Assembly (NCBI RefSeq): GCF_036320965.1
Contig: NC_092261.1
Coordinates: 16,567,146 to 16,631,145 of the forward strand
Direction of reading: 5' to 3'
DNA length: 64,000 bases
Source: Panulirus ornatus
Taxonomy: Eukaryota; Arthropoda; Malacostraca; Decapoda; Palinuridae
The notes beneath the pieces were generated by a model. It was not told the origin of the DNA and made no database searches. It saw nothing but the letters and a program-made list of their open reading frames with translations. Both the position numbers and the translations under genes were made by a program. Positions 56,177 to 64,000 of this stretch are shown here, piece after piece. Each line of letters starts with the position of its first letter. Position 1 is the first letter of the stretch.

Positions 56177-56265
56177 GGCACCAAGGAACCTCTCTCACAG
56201 GTGCCGTGCTTCACACTTATTATTATCCAGCGCCGGCTAATTAGTGTAGGCTGTTGCAGCCGCAC

Positions 56266-56420
56266 TTTTATAAGAGGCTTTACGAGCAAACTCGGCAAAG
56301 ATAAACTGAGTCACGTAGGGCGCGTCCCTGGGGACTCCTCCTCACAGGAACTCTTCTGTTCAGGATGCCGCCGCCAGCAGCAGCAGCAGCAGGAGAACCC
56401 ACGGGAGTCAGGAGGTCCTG
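56266..56420 (+). promoter_or_regulatory. candidate TATA promoter with short downstream ATG frame
   Basis: TTTTATAAG at 56266-56274 lies downstream of the Z-DNA tract in a GC-rich stretch. An ATG at 56365 in CAGGATGCC opens MPPPAAAAAGEPTGVRRS and stops after 18 codons unless spliced. This is a pattern match only. I see no downstream exon or polyadenylation evidence. Confidence 0.2.
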
Positions 56421-56493
56421 AGAGGGGACGACGAAGGAATGCAGGAGTGTGTCGTTGAAAGGGGACGACGAAGGAATGCAGGAGTGTGTCGTT
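56418..56493. repeat. 37-38-bp tandem duplication
   Basis: GGGGACGACGAAGGAATGCA + GGAGTGTGTCGTT occurs twice, with GAAA joining them. Confidence 0.9.
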
Positions 56494-56676
56494 CATTACG
56501 TCCTTCCATGTAATATCATTCCCTCGTTTTTCTGTAAAGATCTTTCTTGATCGTTATTTTTTTTTTTTTTGGAACGCTATTTAATCCGATTTTCTTCTGG
56601 TTTACAATCACCCATTTAGCTTTCCTGGGACATTTAAGTCGTTTCTACTCACTGCATTGTCTCGCGCATCTCTGAT

Positions 56677-56747
<71 letters not shown>
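56677..56747. repeat. (TC)n microsatellite
   Basis: TC run of about 35 units. Confidence 0.95.
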
Positions 56748-56748
<1 letters not shown>

Positions 56749-56984
56749 CGGTGTTCCAACGACAAGAAAAAAAAAAGAAAAAGAAATAGGACTCCCCCGT
56801 CCCCGAGCATTTACGCAGGGGAACCCAAATATCGGCCAATCATCCCAAGGAATGACGTTTGCTCAACACACAGCCATTATTACACGTATGGGAAGGAGAG
56901 GGAAGGGGTAACCTCCCCGCAGGCTATGGTGCGCTCAAAGGCGGCGATATTGAATCTTCATCGTCGATTTTATATAGGGATGTA

Positions 56985-57107
56985 GGGGGTGGGGTTGGGG
57001 GGGTGTTGGGGGGTGGGGGGGTGTTGGGGTGTTGGGGGGGATGTAAGGGTAGGGGAGTGTAGGGAAGTGGGGTGTTGTTTGGGGTGGGAGTTAGGGGGGT
57101 GGGAAAG
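56985..57107 (+). other. G-quadruplex-prone G-rich block
   Basis: GTAGGGGGTGGGGTTGGGGG, GTGTTGGGGGGTGGGGGGGT and further GGGG runs give more than eight G-runs of four or more within about 110 bp on the plus strand. The 'MGLGGCWGVGG' frame is its translation. Confidence 0.85.
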
Positions 57108-58590
57108 ACGGCCTTTGAATACTATCAATGAGGAAAGAAAGAAAAAAAAATCTCTGTGTCAGGAGTACAAAGGAATCCTTTTTCCTTCTTTTTTTTTTCT
57201 AGCCCCCCTATCGTGGCCGCCCTTGCGATAGGGCCTGACCAACTTTTCCCTCTGGATCTCTGGTGGAACGATGTGATATCTTTTTTTTTTTTCCCCCTTT
57301 CCCAGGCATCAAATTTTATGGTATGGACGTCATGAATAGAGGCGGTCATTAAGGGCCTCGAGATATGGCTCAGGTTATCACCAACCAGGTTATACTTAGG
57401 TGTATCAGAATCAAAGTATAACAACAACAGATGAGCGTACGTCATGCACGGGTATTACCTCCTCGTTTCTGATTCTACATCGTACATGACAGTAACACTT
57501 GGCTATGCTGCTTTCTTGCTATCTTTGCTTTTCGTCATGGTTAAGATAAAGATAACGGGGCAGCATCTCATCTAATAAGGCCATATCTTTTCACACTATT
57601 ATCATCCTGAATCATACTAGAACCAGCGAGTCCCATCCTGGCTCACAAAAAAAGGCCCTATGATACATCAACCATGATCTCACACTCCTGTCGTATACCA
57701 TCCAGCTTCATCACACTGTTACATATTTTATGCTACGTCGTTCTCACCTTTACACACCTATTGGATTCAAGGCAAATAGTCCCTTCAAATAATTTGTAGT
57801 GCGCCCATTACCTTTCAGCGCTCAGAGACGGAGATATTGTAAAGGGATGGGAAGGTCTCAGGTCAAGATTCAGAACAAATTAGGATTATCAGATAAATGA
57901 TGATTTCGACCTAAGGCAGGCTAGCGATAACATCATCTGCAGAAGGTACCAATTACTTTGGCAGTGTTGGGCATTCAAGGCAGTCTTCTAATGAGGTCAA
58001 GGCATGGGGGTTACCTGATCCCAAACGAGGTCAATATTATTATAGAAAACAAGTCATTTAGGTAATCAAACAGTAACTGAACAGTTCGATCAAAGGTAAT
58101 GTTATAGAATAACATATGAAAGTAATTATGCTCGTGTAGAAAACAGATTACAGAAAGAAGATAAAATGAAAATGTGTAAATCCGGTGACTAAGAAAATCA
58201 GGCAGCCATCAAGTTTGCGTCACGACAGAAGTCATTCTAAGAATCTTACATCACAAGATTAAGCCAGGTCACCACGCTGGTGTAAGAGTTCGAGTCAATA
58301 AAGGAATGATGACAAGAAGTGGTTGGCTAGGTCACTCCAGTGCTCAGATTGTCACAGTCTACCGACCGAAACAGTCAGGTCACCCGAGATGTCGCATCAT
58401 TGGTCACGTAACTGAAGCCGTCAACACCCTTCTCTCTCTCTCTCCTCCACTCCCTTCCTCCAACACCCCCTGCTTTACTCCAAAACGCTCTCTCTGCCCC
58501 TATGAGGTCACAGTCCAGCACCTCCTCCGTTATGCACACATTTGCATCCCCCTCGCATTTACATCACTCATCGACTGGTGATTGTGCCCA
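57108..58590. other. no recognisable feature
   Basis: T-runs at 57186 and 57281. The 106-codon minus frame 57125-57445 has no motif. Otherwise unique-looking. Confidence 0.35.
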
Positions 58591-59439
58591 GTCCTGAGAG
58601 GAGGAGGAGGAGGAGGAGGTCGAGTCCACTCAGCTAAACTGGTAGGGGAGGAGGCAGGTAGAGAGAGTGGAGGACATCCCCGCGCTCGGCTCACACGCCT
58701 AAACACGGGATTGGAGTCTCGCGCTGAGCAAAGATTATCAACATTCTGATTCTCCCAAACCAACATCTTCTGAATTTAAGGGAGAATGAATTTGTTCAAA
58801 AAGAACCATCCGTAGAACCCGCCGGTTGAATAACAAAAGAGCGTTTAGGGTGATCAGTAAGAGTAAGCCCTAAAATTCTCAGCAATTACGGGCAAAATTA
58901 ATGAAGAAAATGGGGTAAGGATTCATGGAAACAAATGAATAAAAGGATTGTCTTGTCACGAGAGAACAGAGATACAAGACATCTGCCAGATGTTAGCAAG
59001 CGATCAGGGGAAATACAGTCTTTGATGTCGAGAAACGAGCGCACCAGGACAGTGTTCGTAGCTTTGCGTCAAAGAAGAAATCCGTAGTGTTACAAGATAG
59101 ACAGATCGAACAATGGCTATGTCCCTTGAGGAAAGGAGACAAATCGTTGTATTTCAAGAAGATAGAAACCAAGAAATGACCTTGCGGAACGAAAATAAAC
59201 CAGGCAACTGACCCACCAAGAATAAATTGTTAGTCGTATCCAAGCTACAACTGCAGTTAGGCAAGTGATGACTATGTTGCATGGAAGTCAGGCACGTCTA
59301 TGTTTCAGGGTGCCTTGCAACGGCTATGTCACACGAGCATTGCTCAGGGAAAGGGGGGGGGGGGCGTTGAAAAATAATCAGGGCGCTACCTAAGCAGCAG
59401 GGGAAACAAAACGAACATTGCCAATGTTACATACAAATA
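58591..59439. other. no recognisable feature; GGA run near 58600 and G-run at 59350-59363
   Basis: Text near 59010-59060 (a Phe-Asp-Val-Glu-Lys block) faintly recalls LINE RT motif A, but neighbours do not support it. Confidence 0.3.
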
Positions 59440-59615
59440 ACCAAACAATGATTATGCTGAACAGAAATGAAATAGATATGTTACAGAGAAGCAAGCGGAC
59501 AATGGGTACATTAAGAGAAATAATTTAATAATATAACCAAACAACAAGTATGTTAGGGATATAAAGTCGAACACTTGGTATGTTTAGAAGAAATAACCAA
59601 GTAACATATACAGTA
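59440..59615. repeat. degenerate minisatellite, left part (AATAACCAAGCAACA...TATGTTA)
   Basis: Five or so units of roughly 35 bp with AACCAAACAA and TATGTTA words. The same unit resumes at 60235-60395. Confidence 0.6.
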
Positions 59616-60234
59616 CACAGCTTCCCTAAAGCTGGGTATGCTACCACAGGTGTGGCAATTGATTTCTCCTCTGTAGATCATCCATATCTACAGGGGTCTC
59701 ATGTGCCCCTTTCGCGTATCTGGAGTGGCTCTTCTACCATCTTTGTCCCATCCAGACTGGCATCAAAGGCTTTCCACTTCATCTACTCTCCTGCTATCAG
59801 CTCTCTTCAATCATCCTTTTCCATCCATCCAGACGTTGCTTCCCTCTCCTGTTCTACAGGTATTATTTCTGCCATTGCTCTCGTGAGCTATCTGCGTGTA
59901 TCCCAGGCCCCATAAACTGAACCTACGAAACGCCTACGATAACTGCTTCCCATAATCTCTCTGTGGCCACGAGCCACACGAGGATCGACCGTTATGGCAC
60001 TTTCTTCCCACGTACAGCAAAGCTGTAGAATTCTCCTCTGCTTTCTATCTCTCCCTCCTCCTATGATTTTCCCACATTCAGGAGTCGGGTATGCAAACAA
60101 CTGAAGACATCATCATCCCTCCTACATTACTTTTCTTCCTTTTTTTTTCCCCCCATCAAACCTGTTATCTTAACTTTCCTCTGAGATAGCCATGACCAGT
60201 GCATGCTCCCGCCCGTACCATTTCGGCTACAATA
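59616..60234 (+). repeat. dispersed repeat R2, copy 2, inserted in a minisatellite
   Basis: 59800-60228 aligns with 10340-10730. The minisatellite on both sides lets the insert be bounded at about 59616-60234. The 111-codon plus frame 59580-59915 and the 70-codon minus frame 59888-60100 are not preserved in copy 1. Confidence 0.6.
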
Positions 60235-60395
60235 AGAATAAAAGTATACTACCCAGATATAACCAAACAATAGGTATGTTACGGTGGTATAACCGAAGTC
60301 GCTGGCTAAATTCCTGCTATATACACCAAGTAATGACTATGTTACTGGGAATAACCAAGCAACAGCTATGTTACTGGAAAATAACCCTCAGACAA
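60235..60395. repeat. degenerate minisatellite, right part
   Basis: AATAACCAAGCAACAGCTATGTTACTGG-type units, best at 60330-60395. Confidence 0.65.
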
Positions 60396-60474
60396 AATCA
60401 CTGAGACCCAACAGGGTGAGCTTCCCTGGCGAGGAAATTATGTAAACAGCCTGAGAGTGTAGTAACGACGGGGG

Positions 60475-61045
60475 AGGGAGGAGTGGGAGGAGGAGGAGGA
60501 GGAGGAGTGGTAGGAAGAGGGGGAGGAAGAGGAGGAGAAGGAGGAAGACAGGCAGGAGGAGGAAAAGGAAGAGGGTGAGGAGGAGGAGAAGGAAGAGGGT
60601 GAGGAGGAGGAGGAAGAGGAGGAGGAGGAGGAGGAGGAAAAGGAAGAGGGTGAGGAGGAGGAGGAGGAAAAGGGCGAGGAGGAGGAGGACAGGAAGAGGA
60701 AGGAGAGGAGAAGGGAGAGGGGGAGAAAGAGAAGAAGGGAGAGGAGTAGGAACAGCATGAGGAAGATAGGGAGGAGGAGATGGAAGAGGAACGAGAGGAG
60801 GAAGAACAGGAGACAGAAGACAAATAGGAAGAACAGGAGAAAGATGAGAACGAGGAAAAACAGGAGAAAGAAGAGAAAAAGGAAGGACAGGAGAAAGATG
60901 AGAACGAGGAAAAACAGGAGAAAGAAGAGAACGAAGAAAAACAGGAGAAAGAAGAGAAAGAGGAAGAACAGGAGAAAGAAAAGAAAAAGGAAGGACAGGA
61001 GAAAGAAGAGAAAGAGGAGAGGCGAAAGCAAAAGAAAAAAGTTAG
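60475..61045. repeat. purine tract, GGA/GAA-rich tandem repeat
   Basis: About 570 bp almost purely purine on the plus strand. 60480-60780 is GGAGGA-rich, and 60810-61020 has 24-33-bp units of GAAGAACAGGAGAAAGA-type. Frames are Arg/Lys/Glu-rich on plus and Phe/Ser/Pro-rich on minus (60398-61063, 60438-61031), all composition artefacts. Confidence 0.9.
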
Positions 61046-61785
61046 AGGAAGAGTGTATGGCAAGAACAGATATCAGGAGACTTAATGGTACATGGCAAAG
61101 TCATGTACTGGATGACAGCAGTGCCGTCCTCAGGTCATAATGTCTTTTCTGGTTCAGACAGGATAGTGAGCTTCCCCACCCACCGTTCCCTCTAGCACAA
61201 CAAGTGACGAAAAGCTGAGAGAGAAAGCACACAGTGATGTTTGAAGGCCGTATACTACCACGGACATTTTATAGGAAAGTGTGAATGGAAAAGGTTACCT
61301 AATCTGGTCGTTGTGCGCTCCCTCGGGGAGGAGGTTCATATATATGAAAACGAAGGAGAAAAAAAAGAGGATATTAAGACAATAATATTGTTTGTAGCCT
61401 ATCTTCAGCCTCACGTTACATTTTCTTATCTCTTTTTACCTTAATCTTCATACCTTTCCTTGCTACTGGATACTAACACTGCTATCTAACATCGACTACT
61501 CCTTGGCCATTCAAGTTTCTAGATAAGACTACTCTATTGGTAAAAGATTTTTCCCTTCTCGAAATCCTGAGGGCTCCTTCCCATGATGGGTCTTCTATCG
61601 CCCTCACAACGCGACTTACTCTGTGCAGATCACAAAACTGGGCAAACATCACATGCGCCCGTCGTCTCCTCGGAAGAAATCCCTTGGTAAATTCTCAATT
61701 ACGCTGTGAGCAAGCAAATTCTTCTTGACATCACTAGCTCAAGAGCGCTGAGAAGAGCAGGTCCGCCAAAGATCAGGGTCAGGTG

Positions 61786-61792
<7 letters not shown>
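61046..61792. other. no recognisable feature
   Basis: Unique-looking sequence with several 60-codon frames lacking motifs. Confidence 0.35.

Positions 61793-61861
<69 letters not shown>
61793..61861. repeat. (GA)n microsatellite
   Basis: GA run of about 34 units. Confidence 0.95.
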
Positions 61862-61862
<1 letters not shown>

Positions 61863-62104
61863 ATACTTCTGCTCTACGGTAATGGAAGAGTGTGTGCCAA
61901 TCTATCATACATCATGCAACATGTCCTAGCAATAAAACCCTCAGACATATTGCATGATCGTAAACATTTACATTACCTAACAACAGATCACCTGACTGAA
62001 ATGTTCGCGTAATTTCATCAATAATTGGACACACTTGTTGAACTTTCCCTTTGATACAATCTATGCTGATGTATATCTTAGTCCCATGAATACGAGGGTA
62101 CGAT

Positions 62105-62685
62105 CCTTGATTACAACGGTTTGATGATCCTTGAGCACGACGGTACCATCTTTAAGCACGAAGGTACGATCCTTGAGCACGATGGTACTATCTTTAAGCA
62201 CGAAGGTACGATCCTTGAGCACTAAGGTACGATCCTTGAGCACGATGGTACGATCCTTGAGCACGATGGTACGATCCTAGAGCACGACGGCACTATCTTT
62301 AAGCACGATGGTATGATCCTTGAGCACGATGGTATGATCCTAGAGCACGATGGTACGATCCTTGAGCACGATGGTACGATCCTAGAGCACGACGGCACTA
62401 TCTTTAAGCACGATGGTACGATCCTTGAGCACGATGGTATGATCCTAGAGCACGATGGTACGATCCTTGAGCACGATGGTACGATCCTAGAGCACGACGG
62501 CACTATCTTTAAGCACGATGGTACGATCCTTGAGCACGATGGTATGATCCTAGAGCACGACGGCACTATCTTTAAGCACGATGGTACGATCCTTGAGCAC
62601 GATGGTACGATCCTAGAGCACGACGGCACTATCTTTAAGCACGATGGTACGATCCTTGAGCACGACGGGACGATCCTTCGGGTAT
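62105..62685. repeat. 21-bp minisatellite with 63/105-bp higher-order periods
   Basis: Unit GATCCTTGAGCACGATGGTAC with variant types. The marker variant GACGGCACTATCTTT occurs at about 62286, 62391, 62496, 62559 and 62622, so spacings are 105, 105, 63 and 63 bp (5x21 and 3x21). Since 21 is a multiple of three, both strands read as 7-residue repeats (Glu-His-Asp-Gly-Thr-Ile-Leu on plus; Val-Pro-Ser-Cys-Ser-Arg-Ile on minus). Those frames (62313-62687 plus, 62222-62629 minus) are not genes. Eroded units extend to about 62780. Confidence 0.95.
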
Positions 62686-63189
62686 GATCAGCTGGTGTTT
62701 AAACTGGAGTCTTAAAGGTCAGATCAAACACCCTAGGGTCGTACAGTCGAGCTCAAAGGTCATGTTGTGTGAATCACCAAGATCAAACTCTTCCATGAAT
62801 CACGTGGACGTTGTAACTCTCCCTTACAACGAACAACAACGGTTCACGATGTTCCCAGAAGCAAAAACATACCTCTGGGATGACCTGCCACACACTCCAA
62901 CACCCGCCAGGCAACAGTTACTACGGGCACCAGTGATGACCAAACACTCCCGCTCCATGCAACGCTAACACAGCAGCATCTGTAAATGGATGAGGATCAC
63001 TTTTTACAAAGAGGGCGTCCATATTTTTCTTTCACAAAGGGGGTGTCCAGTCCGGGTGATCAGTAAATGATGGAAAAGTATCATAGGGTCTAATTTGCCA
63101 CTGAGGGAATGTGGATGTCCTTATCTTGAGGGAGAGAAGAAAATGCAATTTGTTTTGCCAAGCAGAGAAAAAGATATGGGGGGGAAGAC
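62686..63189. other. no recognisable feature
   Basis: The 94-codon plus frame 62684-62968 has no motif. Confidence 0.35.
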
Positions 63190-63200
63190 ACATGCGCGCG

Positions 63201-63234
<34 letters not shown>
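63190..63234. repeat. (GC)n-(AC)n alternating purine-pyrimidine tract
   Basis: About eight GC units pass into about 13 AC units, a second Z-DNA-type tract. Confidence 0.9.
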
Positions 63235-63351
63235 TGTGGCCTCATTCTCATCCACACATTCCAACACCCACGTGATCACACATGTGCATGCATACATACA
63301 AGCACACAAAAAGCTTACACAGGTCCCAGACCCGGACAATGACGCAGATAC

Positions 63352-63416
63352 GAGCGTAAAACTCCTGCCCCAAAGTGTACAAATGGGTAATTACAAACAG
63401 GTCATTGCACATAAAC
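63352..63416 (-). repeat. dispersed repeat T, inverted related copy
   Basis: ATACGAGCGTAAAACTCCTG then GTACAAATGGGTAATTACAA. On the minus strand this is TAATTAC..., then GGAGTTTTACGCTCG, the order seen at 46824-46902. Confidence 0.45.
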
Positions 63417-64000
63417 CTTAGGCAAGTAATTTCGGGAAGAAGTATTAACTAACTTGCAAAGATACACATGAATTAGAGTACGACTGTGTTGTATCAGTCA
63501 CATGTTTGTTTGCTTGCTTGCGTGTGGTGCGAGTGCCCTCCAATCCCCTGGCGTGTATGTAGCATCCCTCTATCGCTGCTTGTATCATGAATCACAGTCC
63601 TTGCGTGGTGAAAGCATCGCTGATCCTGAAGGTTAAAAGTACCTTTTCGCATCCATCATGTATGTATTACTACCCTTCAGTACACCAGCCAACTCCATCC
63701 TTGCTCACATCATACTCCGCAAAGACTGACTGCATATTCATAGGACTTTCTGGTCCTGTAGAGGGCAGGCAGTATAGCCTAGCCCAGAATACCATTTGGT
63801 ACCGACTCTCTACCGTATATCAGAGCTACTGCTGTGCTGTGCTGTGCTCTCTCTCAATCGCACGAAGTACACAGCAGTCTTGCCCTAACGGCACATCATT
63901 AGCCCCTCTTCCCGTGATATGGCCGCCCTACCATCTATCATGCGTGGGTGAGACACAGGGAGGGAGGGCGGGAAGGGAGCCCTTCTCTTAACACCATAGG
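63417..64000. other. no recognisable feature; 134-codon open frame
   Basis: Frame 63587-63991 (plus) is non-repetitive but has no domain or splice context that I recognise. Confidence 0.3.

Noticed and set aside
54868..56458. Open frames of 344, 458 and 493 codons
   Set aside because: They overlap in all three frames of a minisatellite made of stop-free triplets; no start, splice or domain evidence.
59010..59170. LINE RT motif A (Phe-Asp-Val-Glu-Lys)
   Set aside because: No flanking RT blocks in any frame.
60398..61140. Ser/Phe-rich, Leu/Phe-rich and Arg/Lys-rich frames
   Set aside because: Composition effect of the purine tract on each strand.
62222..62687. 7-residue repeat proteins on both strands
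   Set aside because: A 21-bp tandem unit without stops gives this automatically.
63587..63991. 134-codon non-repetitive frame
   Set aside because: Same reasons as for 40520-40924.

Overview
This window looks like intergenic DNA from an arthropod nuclear genome, most likely a decapod crustacean (prawn, lobster or crab). Three things point that way. Microsatellites (GT/CA, GA/TC, AT) are extremely dense. There are about twenty independent minisatellite arrays. Several decaying non-LTR retrotransposon, Penelope-like and tRNA-derived SINE families are present. The species call is inference from this style of repeat content. No prokaryotic signal is visible (no operons, no Shine-Dalgarno-led ORFs, no bacterial gene families), and I recognise no complete host protein-coding gene. 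Almost every long open frame is translated simple repeat.

Layout. 0-5 kb: a dispersed repeat, a GA-rich minisatellite and a GA/TC foldback. 5-9.5 kb: relics of an RTE-like LINE on both strands, a SINE and two minisatellites. 10-13.2 kb: a second dispersed repeat, a 21-bp minisatellite relic, a Penelope-like GIY-YIG nuclease fragment and the 3' end of a LINE (family F1) carrying a nested SINE-like insertion. 13-18 kb: microsatellites, a cartographic-looking (imperfect) CATAC array and a minus-strand RT relic. 18-20.5 kb: a head-to-head pair of Penelope-like terminal repeats forming a palindrome of about 280 bp, then an inverted pair of SINE-like elements, all set in AT microsatellites. 21.5-27 kb: minisatellites and two adjacent minus-strand LINE RT relics. 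28.9-30.2 kb: another inverted SINE-like pair in AT tracts. 32.4-35.7 kb: LINE F1 copy 2 (RT with FADD motif) followed by a CR1-like relic. 37.3-37.8 kb: a GC-rich open frame with a signal-peptide-like stretch. 41-46 kb: another Penelope-like terminal repeat, SINEs and a Jockey/I-like LINE C-terminus. 47-50 kb: four minisatellites. 51.2-53.5 kb: a SINE and LINE F1 copy 3 with an internal 204-bp tandem duplication and a large internal deletion. 54.9-56 kb: a minisatellite of about 23 units. 56.2-57.1 kb: a Z-DNA tract, a TATA-like candidate promoter and a G-quadruplex-prone block. 59-63 kb: a repeat inserted in a minisatellite, a purine tract of about 570 bp and a 21-bp minisatellite with 63/105-bp higher-order periods.

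How the parts work together. This is a record of mobile-element activity, not a set of cooperating genes. LINE F1 and the SINE-like family share a short conserved 3' box (CTACCTCGCTAACGCGGG), which suggests the LINE machinery mobilises the SINE-like element. The Penelope-like terminal repeats carry hammerhead-ribozyme-like cores, as reported for this retroelement class. Thirteen of the fifteen long AT microsatellites directly abut one of these elements, so transposition and microsatellite location are tightly linked here. Stretches listed as holding nothing recognisable were read on both strands by eye only; diverged host exons could be missed.
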